The translations under genes were made by a program, and so were the position numbers. Shown here piece by piece: positions 51,865 through 63,573 of a stretch of 64,000 bases of DNA. The stretch covers positions 229,529 through 293,528 of the forward strand of contig CAUYUJ010015505.1 in the NCBI GenBank assembly GCA_963575745.1, read 5' to 3'. The notes below the pieces were generated by a model. It was not told where the DNA came from. It worked only from the letters and a program-made list of their open reading frames with translations, and did not search any database. Within the stretch, counting starts at the first letter, position 1, and the number at the start of each line of letters is the position of its first letter. The DNA is from Prorocentrum cordatum. Its lineage: Eukaryota > Sar > Dinophyceae > Prorocentrales > Prorocentraceae.

Positions 51865-53800
51865 TCAGGCGCAGCTGGGCCTCCTACAGGAGATGTTGCT
51901 GCTGCAGAGGGTGCGCCCGACGATATAGTTTTCTGTGCGGCCGGGCCAAAGCGGATACATGCGTGATGTAGGAGATGCCCCACCCGTCACTACACGAATT
52001 GGCAGCGGAAGCAGCTGCCCAAGGGCGGCCCCTCTGGCCAGCCTTTGGGGACCTTCAGAAGGCTTTTCCCCGAACTTGGCGTGAATCGCTGCTGGTGAGC
52101 CTCGAAAAGTGAGCAAGGCTCCAGGGAGGGGCCTTCGCCCTCCTCGCGAATACCCTTGAGGAGGATAGGACCCACGCGAACTTCAGCGGAGTTTCGGTCG
52201 TGCAGATTCTTCGAGGGATCCTGGAGGGAGGAGCAGTCGGCCCACTGACTTGTACTGCTTACGTGGATACACTTATACATTCCCTCCCGGAAGCGGGGTG
52301 CGGAGTAGGGGTCGGCGTGGTCATGCCCAGCGCCTGGGCGCAGTACTCGTGGCGAGGAACTGGCATGTCGGATGAATCCCGCACAGGGGAGCTGCTGAAG
52401 GCACTGCGCTCCGGCTCCCTGTTTCCTCGCCCCTCTGCCCTCGTGGCTGACGAAGACCCCGAAGATTCGGCGCATTCTGCCTTGGCGCTCATGGCGCCCA
52501 GGCGCCTCGCCGCGGTTCTACACGCGGACGACCCCGTGCTTCTAGCATCTTCCTGGGGCGCCGCCCAGCGTGCTCCGCAGGCACTTGCGGATTAGGCTTC
52601 TCGTGAGAAAGCATCGCCGCACACGAAAGCTGCCAAGCACGCCGTGGTCGTCCACGGCGCGAGAGCTGCCGCGGCCGAGGCCGCTCTTCTGAGCCTGTCG
52701 CTGCGGGGGCGAGCGCCAGTGCCGATGCAGCTCTCCTCTTGTTGGAGCTCCAGTGGCAAGGAGACCTTGCTCTAGAGAGCGCGCTGTCGGCACGCCTGGG
52801 GGCAGCGGCAGCGCAGGTTGCAGAACTCACCGGGCTTGTTGGCAGCGGGTCCCTCCCCTTGGCAGCAGCTGCCGGTGCGGGATGGTGGGTTCCTCCTTCG
52901 TTTTGGACGTTGGCTCTACGAGGTGGCAGTCGGTGCCTGCCAGACGCTCGATGACAGATAGTAGTCATGGGCGAGGGCGCTGCGCGGCAGCCCCTCCTGG
53001 CGCCCTGCCGCCCCTGCCTGCGCGGAGCTGGGCTGGGTGCTCTCCTGCTCGGGCAAAGCAGTCCTGGACGTAGCATCCCGACGTTCAGCGCTACGGCTCC
53101 TCCCCGACGAAGATCTGCACAAGGTAGTCTTCGTCAGAGGACACGTGGCCGCAAGCGGAACGCGGGCAAGGTCGTCCTTGGCTCTTCTCGATTCCTGGGG
53201 TCTGCCAGACTGGCCGGGGTGGAGCGCGTCGGCAGGAGCAGGCGCCCGGGCGCAGTGCAGGGAGTGCGTCCAGTCGCTGGCGGAGGCTCAGCGTCGCAAG
53301 AGGCTTCAACAGAGCCTACAAGAACACGTGCAGCGTTTCCCTCTGTTCTTGCTTCGCTCCGCCCCGCTGGAGAACCTCAGCAGAACCATGGGGTTGTCGT
53401 TACCACGGGAAGACTTACGGGGTCAACGTTCACTGTCCCAGCTTCGGTGCCGCCTCATCCTGCTCACTCACGCGCGGGGGCGCCAGTCGTGGGCTGAGGA
53501 GCAATGTTGCATTCTCTGCCAGCGCGCCGTCCACACCTCGACCTTCCGCGTCTTAGGCGCCTGTGGGGTCACACAGCAGCTGCGCGTTGCCTTCTGGCAG
53601 GCCCAAGGGAGCGCGCAGCCCGAATCCAGGAACGAATGCGCCCGCGTCCTGCTGAATACGGCGCCAGGGGATGCAGACTTCTCCGAAGCAGCGTCGCTGG
53701 GAGATTACCTGGAGCAAGAGGCGATCCTCTTCTGGAAAAACCCTTCCGGCTTCGGGCGTGGCACCTCCCCGGAGGGAGCCTGTAAGCTGAGGGAGGTTTG
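51865..53800 (+). pseudogene. LINE-like (non-LTR) retrotransposon pseudogene
   Basis: A plus-strand frame at about 52200-52595 reads GILEGGAVGPLTCTAYVDTL, then IHSLPEAGCGVGV. It continues to RLAAVLHADDPVLLASSWGA, where HADD at about 52520-52535 stands in place of the usual YADD polymerase motif. After a stop, thumb-like sequence continues in a second frame (52739-52954: LLELQWQGDLALESALSARL). A third frame (53037-53800) reads a C-terminal part with CCILCQRAVHT and GDYLEQEAILFWKNPSGFGR. The order (polymerase core, connection, Cys-rich C-terminus) fits a LINE ORF2. At least three frame changes and the His replacing the active-site Tyr make it inactive. The endonuclease and ends were not recognised. 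Confidence 0.6.
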
Positions 53801-53989
53801 GGCACGATGGCGCGTAAGTCCTCCCCCTCTCTCTCAGGGCTGCCTCCCGAGAGTGGTCTCGTCCATCCTTGGGCTGACATTGCGGGGTTGCTGTCGGTCG
53901 CCGGTTGAGCCCCGCAGCCCTCCACTGAAGGGGCTGAGCCCGCAGTCCCAACATGCCACCTCGCTGGAAGGTCACCAACCAACCAACCA

Positions 53990-55745
53990 ACCAACGAACC
54001 TCATCCCTCCTCCCTCCTCCCTCCACCCTGCTCCCTCCTCCCGCCTGCCTCCTCCCTCCTCCCTCCTCCCTCCTCCCTCCTCCCTCCTCCCTCCTCCCTC
54101 CTCCTTCCTCCTCTTTCTCCTCCTCCTTCTCCACCTCCTCCTCCTCATCATCATCATCTTCCTCCTCCTCCTCCCTCATCCCTCCTCCTCCTCCCTCCTC
54201 CTCCTCCCTCCTCCCTCCACCCTGCTCCCTCCTCCCGCCTGCCTCCTCCTTCACCTCCTCCTCCTCCTCCGCCTCTCCCCTCCTCCCTCCTCTCCTCCTG
54301 TGCACTCCGCCTTCTCCTCCTCCTCCTCCTCCTCCTCCTCTTCCTCCTTCCCTCCCTCCTCCTCCTCCCCTTCTCACTCCTCTCTCCTCCCTCCTCCTTC
54401 CTCCCTCCTCCCTCCTCCCTCCACCTTCCTCCTCATCCCTTCCTCCTCCTCCCTCCTCCCTCCTCCCGTCCTCCTTCCTACTTCCCCACTCCTCCCTTCT
54501 CCCTCCTCCCTCCTTGTTCCTTCCTCCTTCCTCCTCCCTTCTCCTTCTACTTCTCCTTCTACTTCTCCTTCTCCTCCTCCTCTTCCTCCTTCTCCTCTTT
54601 GTCCTGGTGTTCCTCTTTCTCCTCCTGCTCCATCTTTTCCTCCTTCTCATCATGTTTCTCTTTCTTCTCCTTCTCCTCCTTCTCTCCCTCTACTCCTCCT
54701 CTTCTTCCTCCTCCTCCTCTTCGTCCTTCTGCTCCTCCTCCTCCTCCTCTTCCTCCTCCTCCGCCTCCTCCTCCTCCCTCCTCCCCACCTCCTCCTCCTC
54801 GTCTACTCCTCGTCTTACTCCTCCTCCTCCTCCTCCTCCTCCTCCTCCTCCTCCTCCTCCTCCTCCCCTCTCCTCCTCCTCCTCCTCCTCCTCCTCCTCC
54901 TCCTCCTCCTCCTCCTCCTCCTCCTCCTCCTCCTCCTGTGCACTTTCTCCTCTCCTCCCTCCTCCTCCTCCTCTTCCTCCTTCTCCTCCTCCTCCTCCTT
55001 CTCACTCCTCTCTCCTCCCTCCTCCTCCTCCTCCTCCCTCCTCCCTCCACCTTCCTCCCTCATCCCTTCCTCCTCTCCTCCCCCTCCTCCTCCTCCTTCC
55101 TACTTCCCACTCCTCCTCTTCTCCCTCCTCCCTCCTTGTTCCTTCCTCCTTCCTCCTCCCTTCTCCTTCTACTTCTCCTTCTACTTCTCCTTCTCCTCCT
55201 CCTCTTCCTCCTTCTCCTCTTTGTCCTGGTGTTCCTCTTTCTCCTCCTGCTCCATCTTTCCTCCTTCTCATCATGTTTCTCTTTCTTCTCCTTCTCCTCC
55301 TTCTCCTCCCTCTACTCCTCCTCTTCTTCTCCTCCTCTTCGTCCTTCTGCTTCCTCCTCCTCCTCTTCCTCCTCCTCCGCCTCCCCTCCTCCCTCCCTCC
55401 TCCTCCACCTCCTCCTCCTCGTCTTACTCCTCGTCTTACTCCTCCTCCTCCTCCTCCTCCTCCTCCTCCTCCTCCTCTCCTCCCCCTCCTCCTCCTCCTC
55501 CTCCTCCTCCTCCTCCTCCTCCTCCTCCTCCTCCCCTTCCTCCTCCCTCCTCCTCCGCCTCCTCCTCCACCTCCTCCTCCTCCTCCTCCTCCTCCTCCTC
55601 CTCCTCCTCCTCCTCCTCCCCCAACTCCTCCTCCTCCTCCTCCTCCTCCTTCTCCTCCTCCTCCTCCTCCTCCTCCTCCTCATCCTCTCCTCCTCCTCCT
55701 TCTCCTCCTCCTTCCCTTCCTCGTCCTCCATTCCTTGTTCCTTAT
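53990..55745 (+). repeat. 1.75-kb (TCC)n tract with ~620-bp higher-order duplication
   Basis: The longest polypyrimidine tract of the window. Landmarks repeat with an offset of about 622 bp: GTCCTGGTGTTCCTCTTTCT at 54601 and 55223, and CTCCCTCCACCTTCCTC at about 54416 and 55040. An inner duplication has an offset of about 194 bp (TCCACCCTGCTCCCTCCTCC near 54020 and 54213). The 904- and 610-codon frames through it are not genes. Confidence 0.85.
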
Positions 55746-55839
55746 ACATAACTTCTCCCTCTCGTACGCTGGGGCGGCTTTTTAGGGCGGGCTGGGCGTT
55801 TCGCCTGAGACTCACTCCCTCGCCACTTACGACACTGAG

Positions 55840-56440
55840 ACTTAAACGCTGGCAACACTTTTACATATGGAGGGCGGGCCGCGTTCAAACTGTAGCCCTC
55901 GCCTTGGCGCCGCTCGCTTTCGTTTCCAACAGTTGCAAGAATTCCACGGACTGAGGGCGGGCCGTGTTCGGAATGCGGCTCTCGCCTTCGCGCCGCGCGC
56001 ATTCGTCTTAAACAGTTGCAAGAATTTCACGGGTTGAAGGCGGCTCGTTTGCAAATAGTGGCTCCCTGCTTAGCGCCGCGCACTATCGTTTGAACAACCA
56101 TTCAAGAGCTTCACGGACTGAGGGCGGGCCGTTTTCAATATGTGGCTCTCGCCTCAACGCCGCGCGCATTCGTCGTAAACATTTCCAAGAGCTTCACGGG
56201 TTAGAGGGCGGTTCGTTTTCAAAAGGTGGCTCCCGCCTTAGCCCAGCGCACATTCGTTTTAAAACATTGCAAGAGATTCGCGGATTGAAGGCTGTCCGTT
56301 TTCAAACAGTGCCCCTCGCCTTCGCGCTGCGCACATTCGTTTTTTTGTTTTATTGAAAAAAAACTTTCAACGGCTTCACGGATTAAAGACGGTTGTGTTC
56401 AAACTGTGGCTCTCGCCTTGGCGCCGAGCACATGCGTCTT
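55840..56440 (+). repeat. ~85-bp satellite, six to seven copies
   Basis: Unit: GTTGCAAGAATTTCACGG, GTTGAAGGCGG, then GTGGCTCTCGCCTTCGCGCC and GCGCGCATTCGTCTTAAAC. The CACGG landmark recurs near 55940, 56028, 56108, 56193, 56277 and 56371, spacing 80-94 bp. A lone unit core is found at 29706-29742. Confidence 0.8.
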
Positions 56441-56735
56441 CTAAAGTCGAAAGAGTTTAACGGTGCCCCATGACCAGCGACCAGACATGGAGTTTTCGAC
56501 GGTTTCGAGATTATGAGGGTGCAGCAGTTACGTTGATTCGCGGTTATGAAGTCCCAGGACCGGCGTTCAGGCACGACTCACTGTTGCATGATCCAGGGTA
56601 TTCAAACGGTTAACTTCCAACGCGGCAGTTCCCTTAGTGGGAATGAACCGCTCTAGGGGCCTATGACGAGAGAGCTTGGAGGGAGGTTGTTTCATTACCG
56701 CTGATGACGCTTCGGTTAACACGGGTCGTCGTTCT
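56441..56735. other. No recognisable gene
   Basis: Mixed sequence between the satellite and the TCC tract. Nothing identified. Confidence 0.4.
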
Positions 56736-57605
56736 CCTCCTCTTCCTCTTCCTCCTTCTCCTACTCCTCCTTTTCCTAGCGGCGTGCCCCTCGCCTCCCC
56801 CGATCCCCCCTCCTCCTCCCTCCCCCCTCCCCCACACTCTTTCTCCTCCTCCTCCTCCTCCTCCTCCTCCTCCTCCTCCCTTCACCTCCTCCCTCCTCCT
56901 CCTCCTCCTCCGCCTCCTCCTCCTCCTCCTCCTCCTCCTCCTCCTCCTCCCTCCTCCTGCTCTTCTTATTATCATATTCACTACTCTTCGTATCCTTCAT
57001 ATTATTATTCTCCTTATTTTTCTTCGTCTTCCTCCTCCTCCTCCGATTACTCCTCCTTCTTCTCCTCCTGCTCCTCCTCCTCCGCCTCCTCCTCCTCCCC
57101 TTCCTCCTCCCCCTCCTCCTCCTCCTCCTCCTCCTTCCTCCTCCTCCTCCTCCTCCTCCTCCTCCTCCTCCTCCTCCTCCTCCTCCGCCTCCTCCTCCTC
57201 CTCCTCCTCCTCCTCCTCCTCCTCCTCTTCCTCCACCCTCAACCTCCAACTCCGCCTCCGCCTCCTCCTCCTCCTCGCGCCGCCCCGAGAAGAATTGCCC
57301 GCCCGCCTGCGCTTCGCGCCCGCCGCCTCTGGCTCCATGCTGGCCGCCGCGGCGGCGACGCGCGGGGTCCAGGCCAGGGGGTCGGGGGGCGGCTGAGCCG
57401 ACAGCCCAGCCCTCTGGCTCGTCCTCGTCGTCGTCGTCGTCCTCCTCCTCCTCCTCCTCTTTCACCTCGTCCTCTGGCTCCCTCGTTTATTATCTCGCCA
57501 CATCGTTTCGGCCTACTTCGTTGTCCTCCTCCTCCATCCTCCTCCTCCTCCTCCTCCTCCTCCTCCTCATCATCATCATCCTCCTCCTCCTCCTCCTCCT
57601 TTCTA
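56736..57605 (+). repeat. (TCC)n polypyrimidine tract, interrupted
   Basis: CCTCCTCCT for most of 56736-57270 and 57525-57600, with a GC-rich unique island at about 57275-57420 and a GTC run near 57428. Confidence 0.85.
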
Positions 57606-58429
57606 GTCTCATGAGCCCAACGTTGCCGAAATGCCACGCACCTCCGATCAACGTGTGTGCAGGTGCCACGACTCATGCGGACCGAAACGAGCGCCCCCAA
57701 GTTTGGAGTACCCGAGTCTGCAGCCAGAGTGCGAAGTTCTTCCAAAAAGCGGAGGACCCCTGATACGTTGATCGAGGACGTCACGATCACATAAAAGAAG
57801 TGAGACGCAAATAAAAACCAAACCCAAACGCAGATGTGAGCGCACCCCGTCGGCCGCCCCTGTGGAAAGACACAACTGGCCGGCCCCAGCGGCACAAGGT
57901 CAGAAACTCGGCATGCTGTAAGCAAATTCCCTTCGCAAAATGAGGCCGCTGCTGGAATACATTTGGGGAGCTGTTTGCAATGTGCCAAACCTTTTGCGAA
58001 AACGCGAAGGTGAATCAGGTCAGGCATCGCCATGCGTATTGTTGAAAGCCACTCGCGCCGCTGTATATCAAATGCCAGAATACTGGGGCCCCAACCTGAG
58101 GGACACCCTCCCGGATACCCCTCTTGTGCGACCCCCCCCCCGTCGAGGCCTTCCTGGGCCTCCCCCTCGGCTGCCCAAAACAGCTCCAGGGAACGCGACT
58201 CAGCGATAAAAGCGGCGAAATTGGGCCCGAGACGCCCCAGGATGGCCTCATCAAAACGGGCGAAAGCCCCCGAGAGGCCTCCAAAACGCCCCAGGAAGGC
58301 TCCAAGGTGCCCCCCGAGAAAACCACAAGAGAAAATTATGCAAATTGCCCAACTTGTTTGGAAAGCGTACGGTTCTAGCATTTGTGTTTGTCGGGTCTGA
58401 GCGGCGCCCAAGACGGGGCGGGAGCCGCT
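57606..58429. other. No convincing gene
   Basis: A minus-strand open frame spans this region (up to 406 codons from 58459). Its composition is unremarkable, it runs on into the TCC tract as an acidic stretch, and no domain is recognised. About 58200-58330 contains CCAAGAGGCC-like words of the element B core type. Confidence 0.35.
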
Positions 58430-59369
58430 GTCGTTGTAAACTGGGGCCCATCTACCCAAAACTTCCCCTTATAGAACACAGGGTGCGAGCCCCTGGAAAA
58501 TGCACATTAATTTAAACACAATGTACCCCAACAACAACAACACCAACAACAACACCACCACCAACAATAATTTTAATACTGTTCGTTCTTATCTGCTCGC
58601 GTGCCACTCAACACGTGTATCCCGAACCCTCGATACCCGCCCTCTTCGTCTTCGACCGTACCCGCTTGGGGGCATATCTCTCTTACCTGCAACGCGTATT
58701 TCGCGCAGCCCCTGAGGCAGGGAAAGAGAGGACAGATGGAAGGAAGGGGCAAGGAGGGAGGAGGATAGAGTACGAGAGAGACTAGGAGGGGGGCTAGGAT
58801 CAGAAAACACGTGGCAGAACCAGACGGGCAGATCGGGCGGGTAGACCCTACCAGGCGGGTCGGGTAGGAGGGCCCAGGTGGCCAGGTCGAGCAGGCGGGT
58901 TGCTGAAGCGTGCGCCCTGCATGAATCGCGAGGACGTCTCGAGCGACAGCTCGATTCCCAAATCAATCGCGAGGAAATCCACAGCGAGAGCGCGACTCCT
59001 CAATGTCGAGAGCGCGGCGTTTGAATACATTGCGAGGAAGTCCCACGCGAGAGCGCGATTCCTGACTGAATTGTGACGAAGTCCCGCGCGAGAGCGCGAT
59101 TTGGAAATACACTGGGAGGAACATTAGGCGGGAGCCGTTGTTGTAGTCCGGAGGCCAACAACACGGTTTGAGGAGGAAGCCTTCCCTTTATAAGAAAACA
59201 AGGCGCGAGCCCCGGGAAGGGCACTTCAATTGAAAAGCGCATCTGTTACCGGATGGGGCGATCAACGATACATAGTTTCCAAAAGTGCGGGTTCAACAAC
59301 AAGAGCCACACCAGCAACAACAACAGCAACATCATAACACCAACAACAACAACAACAACAACGACGACG

Positions 59370-59450
<81 letters not shown>

Positions 59451-60310
59451 CCAACAACGACAACGACAACAACAACAACAACAACAACAACAAACATAAA
59501 CACTATAACAACGACAAACAACTTAAGACTGTTCGCTCTTGTCTGCTCGCGTGTCACTCAACACGTGTATCCCGAACCCTCGATACCCGCCCTCTTAGTC
59601 TTCGGCCGTACCCCCTTCAGGGGTATGTTTTCTTTGAGACAACGCGTATTTCGCGCAGCCCCTGAGGCAGGGAGAGTGAAGACGTGGAGCAGAAAGCACG
59701 GGAGAGACTAGGGGGAGGGGGGCTAGGAGCAGAAAACACGCGGCAGAACCAAACGGGCAGATCGGGCGGGTAGACCCAACCAGGCTGGTCGGGAAGGAGG
59801 GCCCTGGCGGCCAGGTCGAGAAGGCGGGTTGCTGAAGCGTGCGTCCTGCATGAATCGCGAGGACGTCTCGAACGACAGCTCGATTCCCAAATCAAGCGCG
59901 AGGAAATCCACAGCGAGAGCGCGACTCCTGAATGTCGAGAGCGCGGTGTCGGAATAAATTGCGAGGAAGTCTCGCGCGAGAGCGCGATTCCTGACTAAGT
60001 TGTGACGAGGTCCCGCGCGAGAGCGCGATTTGGGAATACATTGTGAGGGGATATCAGGCGGGAGCCGCTGTTGTTGTAGTTCGGCGGCCAACGACGCAGG
60101 TTGAGGAGGAAGACTCTCTTATGAAAAACCGGGCGCGAGCCCCGGGAAGGGCACTTCAATTGCAAAAGCACAGATTTTACCAGAAGGGGGATCAACAATA
60201 CTTATTCTTCAAGAAAGAGAAAACTCAAGAGGAATCCGCACCGCGCGGAACCCCACTTCAGCCACGCACCCAAGGATTGTGAATGACTGGTCGACCAACT
60301 CACTCTGATA
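58430..60310 (+). mobile_element. Element C, truncated copy 3
   Basis: Begins in a tail module (CCCTTATAGAACACAGGGTG), then CAACAACAA (58530-58570) and the block CCCGAACCCTCGATACCCGC (58610). Then come ~44-bp GCGAGAGCGCGATTCCTGA repeats (58910-59130), tail (59135-59280), a long CAA tract (59290-59520), block (59530-59680), ~44-bp repeats (59840-60070), tail (60075-60200) and the right domain (CACTTCAGCCACGCACCCAA, GTGAATGACTGGTCGACC). Module order equals cycles 1-3 of copy 2. Both TIR ends are missing; a TCC repeat abuts at about 60315. Confidence 0.6.
59290..59520 (+). repeat. (CAA)n microsatellite
   Basis: CAACAACAA with a few CGA changes for about 230 bp. It gives Asn, Thr or Gln runs depending on frame. 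Confidence 0.95.
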
Positions 60311-61147
60311 TGCGTCGTCCTCCTCCTCGTCCTCCTCTTCCTCCCCAGTCGAGATCGGGCGCGAAAAAAGGGACATGAGCAGCGTCGCTGGGGAAGGCAT
60401 GGCGACGCTGGGCGGGGGCTGACCAAGACGGCCTGCCCGCGGCCATGCCACGTGAGGCCCCCGGAGCAAACCGTGCCCAAGGGAACGCCAGCCTCCACTT
60501 CCGCTCCCCCCTCCTCCTACCCCTGCTTTTCTTTCTTTCAACCACATAACCGCAACCGCCCGCGCGGCGCGGGCTCCCCGGGCAGACGCGGAGGAGCTTG
60601 AAGTAAACGATCTATAAGAGATGGGACTGCAGCTCGCCCATGGACGGCCCATGGCGCGAGACATGCGAGGAGAGCGCTGGACGCCCGCTGGGGGCCTGCG
60701 CACTCCTTTTTCCCCCCTCCCCGTCTCCCTGCCTCCTTCCTCCTTCCTCCTCGCCACCCCTCCTCCCCCCCCCCTCCCGTCCTCGTGGCGCCATCCGATC
60801 TGCAGCCGCTCCGGGGGTCCGCGGACACGCGCGGCGGACGACGTGCGCCCCCCCCTCCCCGAACGAGGGCCCAAGGCCCTTCGCGAGGCCCCCCGTTCCG
60901 AGAAGAGCGCGCCTCGCACCGACGAGGTCGTCTGCGCGTCGAAGGGGCGAGCCTGACCCGGACTTCACGCGTGAGGCACCGACTTCGCTGCAGCAGCGGA
61001 CGTTCGAGTTGAGTTGTGCAATCCGCCCAGCCCTCTACGGCGAGGGCGGTGCACCACGCTTCCTTTTCCGACCCAGCTTTTCCTCCCAGGGGTGGGGTGT
61101 TCTTCTGCTCTGCATGGTATCATACGCGCCCCCTGCATACCCATAGC
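60311..61147. other. No recognisable gene
   Basis: GC-rich mixed sequence with several overlapping open frames on both strands and no recognised domain. Confidence 0.35.
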
Positions 61148-61235
61148 ACGCACACACGCACACACACACACCAACACACAAAAACACACAAACACAAACA
61201 CACAGCACACACACACACACGCACACTGGAATCAC
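61148..61235 (+). repeat. (CA)n microsatellite
   Basis: ACACACACGCACAC with AAAC variants. Confidence 0.9.
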
Positions 61236-62336
61236 CACTGCGCACCAGAATTGCGAGAGCGTCCGGGCTGTCCCCACGGTGCATAAAGAATTTGAGGGCT
61301 CCCCGACGAAACATCATGCCACGTTCAGTCCTACAAGTACAAACGCTGGATCAGCGGAACGCTTCGGGCCTTCGACGGAGACCACGACAGCCCAATTGAG
61401 TGCCGTAGCGCACTCCGAAACGCCCGAAGGGAATCCCAAGGAAGAACAACGGGTCGGCGGATGCGGCGTAAACTTGAAGAGTCTTCCTTACCTGAGTCCT
61501 CCTCGAAGTTCGCGCCTCCTCCTGCGCGACGCGTCAGCCGCTGTAATCTTCGCGCCCCCTTACCACTAAGCTGTGAAAGCCATCTCTGCTACATTGTTTG
61601 TAAAACGTTGAGAGCTGTTGTGTTCGCGCCTCCGCGGGGGATCTGGCCCATGCCTGGTCTCGTAAAAAACACTCTATGGCCTGACTCCGAGCCAGACGGC
61701 CAAACGATGAAAGGGAATTGTCGTGCGCCAGCGCCGCACCCTTCCAGGCACCATCTCCATCCGCGCCTGTCGCGTCGCCAACGACGAGGACGATGGAATA
61801 GGGATGAGGCGAGAGGAACCGGAGGAGGGAAAGATGAGGAGGACCAGTTCTCCAGGGGCCCTATCGCACAGGCGCACTTTTTGGAAACACCTCCATCGAC
61901 CTGCACGTACGCTGCATAGCCCATCGACGCGAAACGGGATTTGGCGATGATGGGTATAGTGGACGGCGAGGAGGGAAGAGGCAGAATTAGAGGGGCAAAC
62001 AGCAGGATTTTCCAGATCAAGTTGTGCTTCGATCGATGTGAAGAAGCATTATAAAGAGAAGTGAAATCCCAACCAGATCAAGGAGGAGAGGGTGCTCGAT
62101 CTATACTTGGTGTTGGTCCGCCCTCGAGGGAAACGTGAATGACTGACTCTGGATACCTCAGTCCCTCTGGGTTTGATTACCTCCGTACGCCGCTTCCCAA
62201 ACACGCATGATGCCCATCGCGCGCGGGGAGGGGCGCCGCCCGGCCTCTCTCGCTTGTCGTGCTGTTGTCCGTGAGGGAAACCCGGTTCACGGCCCTGGCG
62301 CTAGAGCAGGCTGGAGGGGAGTTACAGGCGTAGAAT
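61236..62336. other. No recognisable gene
   Basis: Mixed sequence. Frames such as 61461-61919 have no recognised domain. Confidence 0.4.
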
Positions 62337-62735
62337 CCACACACACCCATACGCATACGCACAAACGCACACACCAACACACAAACGCACTCACACACAC
62401 ACACACTAACACACATACAAACGCACACACACAAACACACACACACACACACGCACACACAGACACACACATACACACACACACTCACAAACGCGCACTT
62501 TTGGCGGACGCAGCCTCGCCGCGCGCGGCGACGAGGCGGAGTAACACACGCACAAACACAGAACACACGCACACACACACATTAATTTATACACACAACA
62601 AAACATACACGCATACACACACGCATCCGCACCCGCACACGCACACACAAACACACACACACACACACACGCGCACGCACGCACGCACGCACACACACAG
62701 ACTCACACACACACACACGCACACACAATGTCTGC
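62337..62735 (+). repeat. (CA)n microsatellite with GC-rich insert
   Basis: ACACACAC repeats from 62337 to 62735, interrupted at about 62495-62545 by a unique GC-rich segment containing CGCCGCGCGCGGCGA, itself a short palindrome. Confidence 0.9.
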
Positions 62736-63438
62736 GGCTGGTCGTGGTGCCAGTGAAGCCGCTTACCTCCTGGATCGCCGCTGGTTCTTTTTTGCGGGTG
62801 ATGCATTCGCATGTGATTTCACGATTGTCTCTGCCTAAGGGCGGCCCCGAGCCGCTGTGGCGTGGCTCGAGGCTCCTCCAGGATGGCGAGGGTGGTGTGG
62901 CGGGCCGCCGCGGGCCTCCTGTGATTTCGTCGTCTGCCATGTTGCCCGGAGGCGGCCACCCGTTGGCAGTGCTGGGCTGGATGTTCGTGTCTAGCTTCTC
63001 CTCCCCTCTCCCCGTCAGCTGGTTCATGGTGCCTGGATGGTGGGCTCGCTGTGCACAGGCTGCGCGCCAGGATCACCGCGGCGTACTCGGTGCTGGGAGG
63101 ACGCATGGTTGCTTCAAGACGGTGGCTTCTGCCGGTTGCCACCCGGAGCGACGGGTTAGCTGTGGCTCACGGCCTCTTGGTTGACTTCGTTTCCTCTCCT
63201 CCTCCTCGTTCCGTCTCCCTGCCTCCTTGCCCTTCTCGGGCGTTGGCAGAACTGGGTTTAGTGGGACCTGGTTTAGTGCTGTGTTCTGGGGGACGCCCCC
63301 CCGCCCCGTTCCACTGACCGGAACTGCCGTCACCCGAAAAGACATCAGCTACGGCAGACCTGGTTTGGTGATTCTGGCCAATTTAAGGGCTCCGGGGCCT
63401 TACTACTAACCGGGTCCCCTTACCTGGGGCCCTTCGGC
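62736..63438. other. No recognisable gene
   Basis: Mixed GC-rich sequence. Frames on both strands are without recognised domains. Confidence 0.4.
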
Positions 63439-63573
63439 AGCGACGACAGGGGCGAATAGCCCAGGGGCGGGCATTACACGCATTCGCCCGGGAGCATTTC
63501 CGAAGACATGGACCATCGGCACACAGGACTATACGTCTTGCTCTCCCCTGGACTATTCGCCCCTATCGTCGCC
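63439..63573. mobile_element. 135-bp inverted-repeat MITE (family N), copy 2
   Basis: Same length and same ends as 20739-20873: CGACGACAGGGGCGAATAGC at the left and CTATTCGCCCCTATCGTCGC at the right. About a dozen substitutions separate the two copies. Flanks differ apart from TTCGGC just before and TCTGA just after in both. Confidence 0.8.

Noticed and set aside
53037-55751. 904-codon plus-strand open frame
   Set aside because: Only the first ~260 codons are retroelement-derived. The rest is Ser/Pro/Leu/Phe generated by the TCC tract, which stays open because the triplet repeat contains no stop.
57239-58459. 406-codon minus-strand open frame
   Set aside because: No domain, ordinary composition shared by neighbouring frames, and it ends in TCC-derived acidic repeats. 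Kept only as unrecognised sequence.
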